DNA of 64,000 bases from assembly GCF_000495855.1 (NCBI RefSeq), contig NZ_AWGF01000001.1, positions 186,001 to 250,000 on the forward strand, read 5' to 3'. This document shows, in pieces, positions 32,594 through 41,540 of this stretch (positions are counted from its first letter, which is position 1; every line of letters begins with the position of its first letter). A program made the translations under genes and the position numbers. The notes below the pieces were generated by a model. It was not told the origin of the DNA. It saw only the letters and a program-made list of their open reading frames with translations, and did not search any database. This DNA is from Asticcacaulis sp. YBE204 (lineage in GTDB: Bacteria; Pseudomonadota; Alphaproteobacteria; Caulobacterales; Caulobacteraceae).

Positions 32594-35500
32594 ATGGATG
32601 ATTTCACCCTCGCCTCATCGGTCGATGACAACGCCAACACACAAAAGGCGCTGATTGCCGAAGCCTTTATGAAGGTATTGGGGGAGGGGATTACGCGCGA
32701 AGCCTCGACCTTCCTCGACCAGTGCCTTGAGGATTACGAACCGGAGGAACTGCCCGACCTGAGCGCCGAAGAGATCGCCGCGGCCTTTGCCGGGGTCTGG
32801 CAACGCGCCGCCTCGCGTCCGGGCGCTGCGGCGCATAAGGCGATCACCGCCCTTAAAGCTTACGATCTCATTGAAATCACCCAGCCGGACGCACCGTTCA
32901 TCGTCGAAAGCGTCATGGGCGAACTGCTCGATCAGGGGCTGGCCATCCGTTCGATGTTCCACCCGGTCCTCACCGTTCAGCGCGATCGCGACGGCAAGCG
33001 CATAGCAAGCGGCGACGATATCGCGGAATCGATGATGCTGGTTTTCATCACGCGTCAGTCGCCGGAAAAGCACCCGGCGATCATCGACGGCGTCGAAGCG
33101 ACGTTGAACGACCTGCGCGCGGCGGTGGTTGATTTCCCGCGCATGCAGAAATTGCTGACGCAGGAGATAGCGACGCTGGAAGGCCTGAGCCTGCATCCGG
33201 TGGTGCAGGTCGATCCCGCCGTCCTTGGCGAAGACGTCGCCTTCCTGCGCTGGGTCGGGGAAAACCACTTCGTCTTCCTCGGGGCCCGCACCTATATCTA
33301 TCCGCGCAACGACACCGGCGGCTACGTCCCCGAAGAGCCGTTGAGCCTGATGCAGGAAGAATACGGCATCCTGCGCGATAAACGCGCCATCCTGCGCCGG
33401 GGCTCCGAGCCCGCCATCCTCAGCCCGCAACTGCTGCATCATCTGGAAAATTCCGAGCCGGTCACGGTCGCCAAAGGCAATCTCAAATCGCGTGTCCACC
33501 GCCGCGTCTATATGGACTATATCTCGATCAAGCATTACGGCGCCGACGGCAAGCCGTCGGGCGAGACGCGCTTTGTCGGCCTGTTCACCTCCGACGCCTA
33601 CGACCGCCCGGCCTTCGAGGTGCCGCTGATCCGCAGGAAATGCGAACACGTGCTGAGTGAAGCTAAACGCATCGGCTTCAACAATGGCGGCTATTCGGAA
33701 AAGCGGCTCAAAAATATCCTTGAGACCTATCCGCGCGATGAACTGTTCCAGATGACCGACGCGGACCTGCTGCGCATCACGCGCGGCATTCTGCACATTT
33801 CCGATCGTCCGCGCGTCAAGCTGTTCGTGCGGCAAGATCCGTTCGACCGGTTCATTTCAGTCCTGCTCTATATGCCACGCGAATCCTACCATGTCTCGGT
33901 GCAGGACCGCGCTGGGGCGATCCTCGCCGAAGGTTACGGCGGCCGGGTCAGCGCGCTCTATCCTTATGTGACCGGCAGTCTGCTGTCGTGCGTCCACTAT
34001 ATTATCGGCGTCACGCCGGGCAACCATCCGCAGCCGAACTTGTCAGACCTCGAAGACCGCATCACCGATCTGACGCTCAACTGGGCGCAGCGCGTCGAAG
34101 ATGAGGCGCTGGATAGTGGCGCGTCCGATATCGGTTATCTCAACTGGGCCCGCGCCCTCCCGGCAGGCTATCAGGAACGCTATAGCCTCGGCGAAGCCGT
34201 CACCGATATCGCGCGTCTGTCGGCCCTGACCGACGAAGCGACTCTGGCCGTCCGCGCCTATCAGACCGAGGGCACCACCGACCGCTTCAGCCTGAAGATC
34301 TACGACCGCGCCGAAACCGCGATTCCCTTGTCGGACATCTTGCCGGTGCTGGACCGTATGGGTCTGAAAACGCTGGAAGAGTACGGCTATAAGGTCGAGT
34401 CGGCAGGCTGGCCGCGTCACTGGGTGCACGAATTCATCCTGCAACTGCCCGCCGGACACACGACGCCGTTCGAGACCTTCAAGACCCCGTTCGAAGACGC
34501 CCTGATGGCTGTCTGGAAAGGCGCGACGGAGGTCGACGGTTTCAATGCGCTGGTCCTGCAAGGCATTCCGTGGCGCGAGGTCGCCCTGTTGCGGAGCTTA
34601 AGCCGGTACCGCGCGCAATCGGGTCTGGACCCCAGCGGTATCGTCCAGCAACAGGCTTTGCGCACCTACCCCGAGGTGACGCGCGCCCTGCTTGATCTGT
34701 TCAGTTTGAAATTCAAGCTCGGTGATGCTGCCGATACGCGCAAAACCGATGCCGCGGCGGCTGAAACCCATATCCTCGACCTGCTGCAAGGCGTGTCGTC
34801 GCTGGAGCACGACCGCGTCCTGCGCCGTCTGTCGGCCCTGATCGGCGCGCTGCTGCGCACCAACTACTACCAGAATAAATCCTACATCTCGTTCAAGATC
34901 GCCTCGCGCGAACTGGCCGATTTGCCGGAACCCAAGCCGTATCGCGAAATCTTCGTCTGGTCACCGGTGGTCGAAGGCGTCCATCTGCGCTTCGGCCCCG
35001 TCGCGCGCGGCGGCTTGCGCTGGTCCGACCGCAAGGAAGATTTCCGCACCGAGGTGCTGGGCCTCGTCAAGGCGCAGCAGGTCAAGAACGCGGTCATCGT
35101 GCCGGTCGGTTCCAAAGGCGGTTTCTATCCGAAACAACTGCCCGCCGGGGGTGCCCCGGACGCTATCCGTGCCGAGGCCGTGCGTGCCTATAAGATGTAT
35201 CTGTCGGGCCTGCTCGACATCACCGACAATCTCGACGCCAATGGTGGTATCATCGCGCCGAAAGACGTTGTGGCTTGGGACGCGCCGGACCCCTATCTGG
35301 TCGTCGCTGCCGATAAAGGGACCGCGACCTTCTCCGACATCGCCAACGGCGTGGCGCGCGACTACGGCTTCTGGCTCGACGACGCCTTCGCCTCGGGCGG
35401 CAGCGTCGGCTACGACCACAAGGCCATGGGCATCACGGCACGCGGCGCATGGGAAGCGGTCAAGCGCCACTTCCGCGAACGCGGCAAGGATATCCAGACG

Positions 35501-37378
35501 GAAACCTTCACCACGGTCGGCGTCGGCGACATGTCCGGCGATGTCTTCGGCAACGGCATGTTGTTGTCGAAACAGACGAAACTGCTCGCCGCCTTCGACC
35601 ACCGCGACATATTCATCGATCCGAACCCCGATCCGGCGTCATCATTCGCCGAACGCGAGCGCCTGTTCGCCCTGCCGCGTTCGTCATGGCAGGACTACGA
35701 CAAGGCGAAACTCTCGGCGGGCGGCGGGATTTTCTCGCGCGGTCTGAAATCGATCGAGCTTTCGCCGGAAATCAAGGCGGCGTTGGACATCACCGCCGAC
35801 GCCCTGTCGCCGTTCGAGCTGATGCAGGCCATCCTCAAGGCCCCCGCCGAACTGCTCTATTTCGGCGGCATCGGCACCTATATCAAGGCGCCCAGCCAGT
35901 CGCACCTCGATGTCGGTGACAAGGCCAATGACGCCATTCGCGTCGACGCCGGCGATATCCGCGCGGCGGTGGTAGGCGAGGGGGCCAATCTCGGTATCAC
36001 CCAGGCCGGGCGCATCGCCCTGTCGGCCAATGGCGTAAAGCTCAACACCGACGCCATCGACAATTCGGCGGGCGTCGACTGTTCCGACCACGAGGTCAAT
36101 ATCAAGATCCTGCTCGGCCGCCTCGTGCAATCGGGCCGCATGACGGTTGAGGCCCGCGATACCCTGCTGGCGTCGATGACCGATGACGTCGGCGATCTGG
36201 TCCTGATGGACAACTACGCCCAGAGCCTGACGCTGTCCCTGCTCGAATCGACGGCGGCGGAAGACAATGCATCCATGCAGGCCTTCATGTCGGGGCTGGA
36301 AAAACGCGGCAAACTCGACCGCAAGGTCGAAGGCCTGCCGTCGAACGCCCAGCTTGAGGCACGCAAGGCTCAGAACGCCGGATTGTACCGTCCCGAACTG
36401 GCCGTGGTCATGGCCTACGGCAAGATCGTCCTGTTCGACGACCTGATCGAGACCCAAGCCATCGACGACCCGATCTTTGAACAGGCCTTGGTCGATTATT
36501 TCCCCAAGCCCCTGCACGGCATGATCGACGATATCCGTCAGCACCGCCTGCACCGCGAAATCGTCGCCACCGTTCTGTGCAACGAGATGATCAATATCCT
36601 AGGCCCCAGCTTTCCGGCGCGTCTGCAAAAGGCCGCCGCGGTCGATACGGGCGGGCTGGTCCTGTCGTTCGAAGGCGCGCGCCGTTTGTTCGGCACCGAA
36701 GCCCTGTGGGCCGAGGTCTCGGCGCTCGACAATCAGATCCCGGCGGCGGCGCAAACCGCGCTTTACAACGCCATCGCCCTGTTCCTGCGCCGTCAGGTCT
36801 ATTTCCTCGCGCGGCGTTTCGTCGGGCAACCGCAGACCTTGACCGAGGTGATCGCCGCCTATCAGGCGGGGGTCGCGACCTTGCTCGATACACCCGACCT
36901 GCTCAGTCCGAACGAGGCGGCGCGCGTCGCCAAACGGTGCGAGAAGCTGGTGGCCGCCGGGGCACCGGTTGATCTGGCGAAACGCGTGGCGGTGCTGCTG
37001 GCCTGGACCAGCGCGGTGGATGTCATAGATTTGGCAAACGGTGGCGACGTGGCGCAAACGGCAAAACTCTACTTCCTGACGGGTGAGCGCTTCGGCTTCG
37101 ACCGTTTGCGCGCCGGAGCCGGGGAGTTGTACTCGACCGATCCGTGGGACCGCATGGCCATCCGCCGCCTGATCGAAGACGTCTATGCCGAACAGAAATC
37201 GGTGACAGCGGCGGTGGTCAAATCCGGCGACCTTGACGGCTGGGCGCAATCGCAATCGGCTCTCATCGCCCCGGTAGATCAGATCATGGCTGATATCGAA
37301 GGTGGCGGCGCAGGGTGGAGCTTCGCCAAGCTGTCCATCGTCAATGCCGTCCTGCGTGAATGGGTATCAAGATTATGA
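32594..37378 (+). CDS. gdhZ: NAD-dependent glutamate dehydrogenase, 180-kDa class
   Basis: This enzyme deaminates glutamate to 2-oxoglutarate and ammonia with NAD. In Caulobacter, GdhZ also slows FtsZ assembly and so ties nitrogen and carbon state to division. The protein is about 1594 residues, full length for the class. It has long N-terminal ACT-like regulatory parts, the substrate lysine region VPVGSKGGFYPKQLP (about residue 840), the segment GGLRWSDRKEDFRTE, and the NAD-binding part GVGDMSGDVFGNGML. ATG 32,594 (MDDFTLASSVDD) is preferred to 32,549, since a TACATAAT -10-like box lies just before it. It is a single-gene unit. Confidence 0.95.
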   Translation: MDDFTLASSVDDNANTQKALIAEAFMKVLGEGITREASTFLDQCLEDYEPEELPDLSAEEIAAAFAGVWQRAASRPGAAAHKAITALKAYDLIEITQPDAPFIVESVMGELLDQGLAIRSMFHPVLTVQRDRDGKRIASGDDIAESMMLVFITRQSPEKHPAIIDGVEATLNDLRAAVVDFPRMQKLLTQEIATLEGLSLHPVVQVDPAVLGEDVAFLRWVGENHFVFLGARTYIYPRNDTGGYVPEEPLSLMQEEYGILRDKRAILRRGSEPAILSPQLLHHLENSEPVTVAKGNLKSRVHRRVYMDYISIKHYGADGKPSGETRFVGLFTSDAYDRPAFEVPLIRRKCEHVLSEAKRIGFNNGGYSEKRLKNILETYPRDELFQMTDADLLRITRGILHISDRPRVKLFVRQDPFDRFISVLLYMPRESYHVSVQDRAGAILAEGYGGRVSALYPYVTGSLLSCVHYIIGVTPGNHPQPNLSDLEDRITDLTLNWAQRVEDEALDSGASDIGYLNWARALPAGYQERYSLGEAVTDIARLSALTDEATLAVRAYQTEGTTDRFSLKIYDRAETAIPLSDILPVLDRMGLKTLEEYGYKVESAGWPRHWVHEFILQLPAGHTTPFETFKTPFEDALMAVWKGATEVDGFNALVLQGIPWREVALLRSLSRYRAQSGLDPSGIVQQQALRTYPEVTRALLDLFSLKFKLGDAADTRKTDAAAAETHILDLLQGVSSLEHDRVLRRLSALIGALLRTNYYQNKSYISFKIASRELADLPEPKPYREIFVWSPVVEGVHLRFGPVARGGLRWSDRKEDFRTEVLGLVKAQQVKNAVIVPVGSKGGFYPKQLPAGGAPDAIRAEAVRAYKMYLSGLLDITDNLDANGGIIAPKDVVAWDAPDPYLVVAADKGTATFSDIANGVARDYGFWLDDAFASGGSVGYDHKAMGITARGAWEAVKRHFRERGKDIQTETFTTVGVGDMSGDVFGNGMLLSKQTKLLAAFDHRDIFIDPNPDPASSFAERERLFALPRSSWQDYDKAKLSAGGGIFSRGLKSIELSPEIKAALDITADALSPFELMQAILKAPAELLYFGGIGTYIKAPSQSHLDVGDKANDAIRVDAGDIRAAVVGEGANLGITQAGRIALSANGVKLNTDAIDNSAGVDCSDHEVNIKILLGRLVQSGRMTVEARDTLLASMTDDVGDLVLMDNYAQSLTLSLLESTAAEDNASMQAFMSGLEKRGKLDRKVEGLPSNAQLEARKAQNAGLYRPELAVVMAYGKIVLFDDLIETQAIDDPIFEQALVDYFPKPLHGMIDDIRQHRLHREIVATVLCNEMINILGPSFPARLQKAAAVDTGGLVLSFEGARRLFGTEALWAEVSALDNQIPAAAQTALYNAIALFLRRQVYFLARRFVGQPQTLTEVIAAYQAGVATLLDTPDLLSPNEAARVAKRCEKLVAAGAPVDLAKRVAVLLAWTSAVDVIDLANGGDVAQTAKLYFLTGERFGFDRLRAGAGELYSTDPWDRMAIRRLIEDVYAEQKSVTAAVVKSGDLDGWAQSQSALIAPVDQIMADIEGGGAGWSFAKLSIVNAVLREWVSRL

Positions 37379-37386
37379 TAGATTAT

Positions 37387-37431
37387 CGCATTTCCGGGCG
37401 AAAAACCGGTTCCCACTTTTTCTGGAAATGC
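37387..37431. repeat. Copy of the AAAA-ACCGG-TTTT palindrome family that supplies a start codon
   Basis: GCATTTCC...GGAAATGC outer arms and GAAAAACCGGTTCCCACTTTTTC inner part (in order AAAAACCGG, TTCCCAC, TTTTTC) fill the gap after gdhZ. The ATG at 37,428 of the next gene is part of the right arm. Confidence 0.75.
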
Positions 37432-37901
37432 TCGTTGTGAGAAAGTTCCTCGTCATCGCCGACGATACGCCGGAGTTTCGCTCGGCCCTGTCCTATGCGG
37501 CGGCGCGGGCGCGGGTGACCGGCGGCATGGTCTCGCTGCTGCGAGTCTTGCCGCCGACGGACTTCAGTCAATGGGCCGGTGTGCGCGACGAAATCGAACG
37601 CGAACAGCGCGAAGAGGCTGAAACCCTGCTGTCGGGCCTGTCCGACGCGGCGGCGGTTAAGTCCGGTCGTCCGGCGGAAATCATCATTCGCACGGGCCAT
37701 ATCAAGGATGCCCTGCGAGACGTGCTGGCCGCCGATCCGGAGATCAAGATAATCGTCATCGGTGCGTCGGGCAGCCATCCGGGGCCTCTGGTCAATCTGC
37801 TGGTCCGCGAAGGCGTTGGTACGCTGGGCGGCACGCGTCCGGTTCCGGTCACCGTGGTGCCGGGGGATTTGTCCGACGAGGCGATCGAGGAGTTGATGTA
37901 A
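37428..37901 (+). CDS. Universal stress protein family member
   Basis: The 157-residue protein has the alpha/beta UspA fold: FLVIADDTPEFRSALSYAA at the N-terminus and IKIIVIGASGSHPGPLVNLL followed by PVPVTVVPG at the C-terminus. The nucleotide-binding G-x2-G-x9-G-(S/T) pattern of ATP-binding members appears in altered form, so nucleotide binding is uncertain. The start ATG 37,428 lies within an intergenic palindrome, with only weak ribosome-site likeness (TCTGGAA); alternatives further in would remove the first beta strand. It is 49 bp after gdhZ and may be co-transcribed. Confidence 0.85.
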   Translation: MLVVRKFLVIADDTPEFRSALSYAAARARVTGGMVSLLRVLPPTDFSQWAGVRDEIEREQREEAETLLSGLSDAAAVKSGRPAEIIIRTGHIKDALRDVLAADPEIKIIVIGASGSHPGPLVNLLVREGVGTLGGTRPVPVTVVPGDLSDEAIEELM

Positions 37902-37902
37902 C

Positions 37903-37953
37903 TAACCCTCGCCCCATGGGAAGAGGGTGGCGCAAAGCGCCGGGTGAGGGGGG
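37903..37953. repeat. Short intergenic repeat (CCCTCGCCCC...GGGTGAGGGG)
   Basis: CCCTCGCCCCATGGG, a small GGCGCAAAGCGCC hairpin and GGGTGAGGGGGG form an inverted structure after the stress-protein gene. It is related to the one at 48,761-48,870. Confidence 0.65.
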
Positions 37954-37956
37954 AAA

Positions 37957-38190
37957 ATGGATTGGTCCCAAAGTGAAATCGCAGCCTTAATAGGCACAAG
38001 TCTAATATTTGGCTTCGGTTTGTTAAAGCTCCGATATCCCGATCATTTCAACAGCATCGTCATGAGGAATGCGCCAAGAGGCCTCCGACTATTCTTCTTC
38101 TGGTTCTATGCGATTTTTGCGGGCGCAATCTGGTCTGTGTTCGTTTTTAATCTGGTAGTTATGCGTGTCTGGTTTCATTTTTTGAAATAG
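37957..38190 (+). CDS. Small membrane protein of unknown function
   Basis: This is a 77-residue protein with two hydrophobic segments (about residues 8-23 and 45-70), the second rich in aromatic residues (LRLFFFWFYAIFAGAIW). It starts at ATG 37,957 right after a G-rich repeat that offers AGGGGGG as ribosome site. Codon use is AT-richer than the surrounding genes. I do not recognise a family. It may be a recently gained or fast-evolving gene. Confidence 0.55.
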   Translation: MDWSQSEIAALIGTSLIFGFGLLKLRYPDHFNSIVMRNAPRGLRLFFFWFYAIFAGAIWSVFVFNLVVMRVWFHFLK

Positions 38191-38276
38191 TTGAAACCAA
38201 GAGAAGCTTTCATCTAACCCTTGCCTTTCCGACCTTTTACCCCCATTTGGGCTTTAGATTTACCGGAAAGCCCGCC

Positions 38277-38843
38277 ATGTTTATCCAGACCGAAGCCACG
38301 CCCAATCCCGACGTTCTGAAATTCCTCCCCGGCCGCGATGTACTCGGCAAGGGCTCGCTGGAATTCCGTACCGAGGATGAGGCGGAAAAATCGCCGCTGG
38401 CCCACGCCCTGTTTCAGATCGACGGCGTGTCGGGCGTCTATTTCGGCTCGGACTTCCTGACCGTCAAACGCGACCCGGAAGCGGCGCTCATCTGGGCACA
38501 GATCAAGGCCCCGATCCTGGCCGCGATCATGGACTTCTACGCCTCGTCGCGCCCGATCCTGAGCGAGGGCAGCGAAGTGGTCGAGCGCGTCTATGAGGGC
38601 GAAGTCGCTCAGATCGTCGCCGAGATCAAAGACCTGCTCGACACCCGCGTCCGTCCGGCGGTGGCGCAGGATGGTGGCGACATCGAATTTGACCATTTCG
38701 ATATTGACAGCGGTACCCTGTACCTACACATGCGCGGCGCCTGTTCCGGTTGTCCGTCATCCTCGGCCACCTTGCGTCAGGGTGTTGAATCCCTGATGAA
38801 GCACTATGTCCCCGAAGTGCAGACCATCGAGCAGGTTTTGTAA
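38277..38843 (+). CDS. NifU-family iron-sulphur scaffold protein
   Basis: This 188-residue protein holds an N-terminal Nfu_N domain (FIQTEATPNPDVLKFLPGR) and a C-terminal NifU domain with DTRVRPAVAQDGGDIEF and the cluster-binding cysteines in CSGCPSS (about residue 155). Such Nfu proteins carry and deliver Fe-S clusters, as in the mitochondrial NFU1 group. ATG 38,277 is chosen over 38,247. It is followed after 2 bp by tsaB, and fur and miaB (an Fe-S enzyme) lie close, which fits an iron context. Confidence 0.93.
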   Translation: MFIQTEATPNPDVLKFLPGRDVLGKGSLEFRTEDEAEKSPLAHALFQIDGVSGVYFGSDFLTVKRDPEAALIWAQIKAPILAAIMDFYASSRPILSEGSEVVERVYEGEVAQIVAEIKDLLDTRVRPAVAQDGGDIEFDHFDIDSGTLYLHMRGACSGCPSSSATLRQGVESLMKHYVPEVQTIEQVL

Positions 38844-38845
38844 GT

Positions 38846-39520
38846 TTGCGCTACGCTCTGGTCATCGATACGGCGCTTAATGCCTGTCAGGTAGGGCTGT
38901 TTTCGCACGACGGTACCACCGTAACGCCGCTCTTTGTCCGCAGTGAGGAAATGTCGCGCGGGCATCAGGAATTCATTGGTCCGGCGGTCACCGAAAGCTT
39001 CGAAAGAAGTGGAATTATTCCCAAAGCGCTTAACGTTATCGGTGTAACGTTAGGGCCGGGGTCATTCACCGGTTTACGCGTCGGTCTGTCCTTCGCCAAG
39101 GGTATGGCCAGCGGTTTGAACCTGCCTTTACGCGGTTTTTCCACGCTCGAACTGATGGGGCGCCGCGCGGCGTTCGATGGCCGCACACGGATGGTGGCGC
39201 ACGACGCCGGGCGCGGTCAGCTATATCTGCAAACCCTCGATACCGACAATCGAGTCTATGATGCCAAATCCTTTGATATCAACGATCTGAGAGAGGTCGA
39301 AGCCCTGACCGCGCCCGATCTTATCGTCGGTTCCGGAGCCGGGTATCTGGCAAATATATTCCCATTGGCGGAGGTCATACCGACGGCTCTACCGGACCTC
39401 ACGGCCATGGCGGCGCTGTGTTTCGCCGATACGGACGCCTATTCAGACCTGACACCGCTTTACATGCGCGACGCTGACGCTAAGGTATCGAACAAGGCCG
39501 TTATCAGCTTCGATTTTTGA
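38846..39520 (+). CDS. tsaB: tRNA threonylcarbamoyladenosine biosynthesis protein TsaB
   Basis: TsaB is the non-catalytic partner of TsaD in making t6A37 of tRNAs that read ANN codons. The 224-residue protein has the actin-like opening ALVIDTALNACQVGLF, LGPGSFTGLRVGLSFAKGMA (the family's strongest motif) and HDAGRGQLYLQ. The start is TTG 38,846, 2 nt after the nifU-like stop; no other start fits. It is followed by rimI, the usual companion. tsaD is not in this window. Confidence 0.94.
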   Translation: MRYALVIDTALNACQVGLFSHDGTTVTPLFVRSEEMSRGHQEFIGPAVTESFERSGIIPKALNVIGVTLGPGSFTGLRVGLSFAKGMASGLNLPLRGFSTLELMGRRAAFDGRTRMVAHDAGRGQLYLQTLDTDNRVYDAKSFDINDLREVEALTAPDLIVGSGAGYLANIFPLAEVIPTALPDLTAMAALCFADTDAYSDLTPLYMRDADAKVSNKAVISFDF

Positions 39521-39540
39521 CCTGAACAGTTCTGAAAAAT

Positions 39541-39984
39541 ATGAAGCATATTCACCAAATACGCGAATTTGACCCCCGGTTGGTTGAAATTCACGCCAAA
39601 AGCTTCGATTTTGGCTGGAAAGATTCCGAATTTTTGGAATATTTGAATAAACCCCACCATGTTTTGTGGGGTCTATATACCGAAAACAGTCTTCAAAGCT
39701 TTGTTTTATCATCGGAAATTGCCGATGAAGCCGAAATTCTGACCATTGCGACCGATCCCGCCGAACGCCGCCAAGGCCACGCACAAGCATTGTTGACCCA
39801 CCTTTTGGCACACCTGAAAACCAAGGGCACGCGCAGCCTTTTCCTTGAAGTGGCGCTCGACAATCCTGCCGCTATTGCCTTTTACGAAGGTCTTGATTTT
39901 CAAACGGTCGGCAAACGTAAATCCTATTACAGCCGTCGCAATGGTCCGCCGGTCGATGCGCGTATCTTGAGCCTTGCGATTTAA
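39541..39984 (+). CDS. rimI: Ribosomal-protein-alanine N-acetyltransferase-like GNAT
   Basis: RimI acetylates the N-terminus of ribosomal protein S18 in E. coli. The 147-residue GNAT protein shows the acetyl-CoA loop ERRQGHAQALL (about residues 77-87), then NPAAIAFYEGLDFQTVGKRKSYY, which is typical for RimI. The first third is less conserved. Codons are AT-richer than in tsaB and fur. Its place directly after tsaB supports the RimI call over other acetyltransferases. Confidence 0.88.
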   Translation: MKHIHQIREFDPRLVEIHAKSFDFGWKDSEFLEYLNKPHHVLWGLYTENSLQSFVLSSEIADEAEILTIATDPAERRQGHAQALLTHLLAHLKTKGTRSLFLEVALDNPAAIAFYEGLDFQTVGKRKSYYSRRNGPPVDARILSLAI

Positions 39985-40050
39985 TTCAACTCCCCTTAAT
40001 TGAATTTGTGCGACGCGCTGTCGCAGTCAGCCAAAAAACGGGAGGGCCGC

Positions 40051-40464
40051 ATGGACCGGATTGAACAGCAGTGCATCGAAAAAGGCATGCGCATGACCGA
40101 TCAGCGTCGCGTCGTGGCCCGCGTCCTGTCGCAGGCGACCGATCACCCGGATGTCGAGGAACTGTACCGCCGCGCCGCCGCCGTCGATCCGCATATTTCG
40201 CTGGCCACCGTCTACCGCACCGTGCGCCTGTTCGAAGAGGCGGGTGTTGTCGAGCGCCACGATTTCGGCGATGGCCGTTCGCGCTATGAGCAGGCCGGCG
40301 ACGACCACCACGATCACCTGATCAATATCAAGACCGGTCAGGTCATCGAATTCTTCGACGAAGAGATCGAGACCCTGAAAACCGCCCTGGCGCAGAAGCT
40401 CGGCTTCAAGCTGGTTGGCCACAAGCTGGAACTCTACGGCGTCCCGCTCGACGACGACAAATAG
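40051..40464 (+). CDS. fur: Ferric uptake regulator Fur
   Basis: Fur represses iron-uptake genes when loaded with iron. The 137-residue protein has the winged-helix region MRMTDQRRVVARVL...LATVYRTVRLFEEAGVVE and the metal-site segment DDHHDHLINIKTGQVIEF. It lacks the two CxxC pairs that hold structural zinc in E. coli Fur, as is common in alphaproteobacteria. ATG 40,051 is chosen, with GGAGGG as ribosome site. It is convergent with a deacetylase gene whose stop codon touches the fur stop. Confidence 0.93.
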   Translation: MDRIEQQCIEKGMRMTDQRRVVARVLSQATDHPDVEELYRRAAAVDPHISLATVYRTVRLFEEAGVVERHDFGDGRSRYEQAGDDHHDHLINIKTGQVIEFFDEEIETLKTALAQKLGFKLVGHKLELYGVPLDDDK

Positions 40465-41388
40465 CTATTTACATAGTTCTTTCACATTCGCCGTCGGCGC
40501 GGGTTTGATCACCTCGTCGATAGCGATGCCCTTGCGCTTCGCCGCGCGCTCCATCATCGGACCATTGCCGCGCAAAGGATCAGCCTCTAGGTAGGCGACA
40601 TCCGACTGCGCCTGAGACAAGGTCACGTATCGCGCGCCCGCCGCGTCCAGTTTCTGCATGACCGTCGGCAGGGTGTGTGCGCTCCAACCGCCGAGATGGG
40701 TGAGCAAAACCTGCGGGATCATCCGGCCATAGACCTTTTGCGACAAGGTCTTCATCCGCACGATACCGTCATCGACCTGTTTAAAGTACTGGACCTCCAT
40801 CGCCTTTATCGTCGCCGTATCGCCCTTGGCCAGACAGCGGGCATAGGCGTCGGTATAGGCGAAGTCGTCGAAGCTCACCGTCACCTCGGCGATCGCATAG
40901 CCATGATCGGCCAGCCACGTCATGGCACCCGCGCGCCGCGCCGGGTCTTCGGCGGTAGCGTTGAGGAAGGGAAAACGCAGAACCTTCCACGTCCAGCCCG
41001 TCATGCGTTTCGCGACTTCGGGTTCACCGGCTTCCAGATCGGCCAGCCACGCTTCCAGCGAAGGCGCTTTAGCCAGACCCATATGGGTAAAGGTGTGGTT
41101 GCCCAGCGGATAATCGGCCTTGCGCCACAGGTCGAGCACGATGGCGCTGCCGGGTTCGCTGGTCGTCTTGGCCGGGTTGGCAAAACCGTAGGCTTCGGGC
41201 ACCTTGTGTGTTTTCAGGGTCGCCAGATAGGATGCGGCGATATCGGCGCGCGTCATACCTTTCGGCAGCGGCCCGTGCGCGGGCAGGTCATCCACCGTAA
41301 TCGCGATATCGAAACCTTCGGCACCGCTCGCACCGGACGCCAGAGCGGCCCACACGCAGGCCGTTGCGGCCAAGGCTTTCAGTTTCAT
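40465..41388 (-). CDS. Exported polysaccharide deacetylase family protein
   Basis: The 307-residue precursor has a signal peptide (MKLKALAATACVWAALASGAS, cleavage near GA-EG) and a NodB-like deacetylase domain. The metal ligands are visible as AITVDDLPAHG (first aspartates), GNHTFTHMG (two histidines, about residue 105) and the segment VLLTHLGGWSAHTL near the end. The substrate is unknown; peptidoglycan or a surface polysaccharide is possible. ATG 41,388 gives a clean signal peptide; the frame also opens at 41,427. It is divergent from miaB. Confidence 0.88.
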   Translation of the reverse strand: MKLKALAATACVWAALASGASGAEGFDIAITVDDLPAHGPLPKGMTRADIAASYLATLKTHKVPEAYGFANPAKTTSEPGSAIVLDLWRKADYPLGNHTFTHMGLAKAPSLEAWLADLEAGEPEVAKRMTGWTWKVLRFPFLNATAEDPARRAGAMTWLADHGYAIAEVTVSFDDFAYTDAYARCLAKGDTATIKAMEVQYFKQVDDGIVRMKTLSQKVYGRMIPQVLLTHLGGWSAHTLPTVMQKLDAAGARYVTLSQAQSDVAYLEADPLRGNGPMMERAAKRKGIAIDEVIKPAPTANVKELCK

Positions 41389-41540
41389 CGCGGTCCCTGT
41401 CATTATTTGTGCGCTAAGAGATATCATCCCGTTCGATCACCGTCACCTAAAGACCTTTGTCTAAAAGATGAAGCGGACCTTGTGGACAATTTCCGGTCGC
41501 TCCTCTTGAAAAAGCGAGGGCAAAACCTCATAAGCACCCC

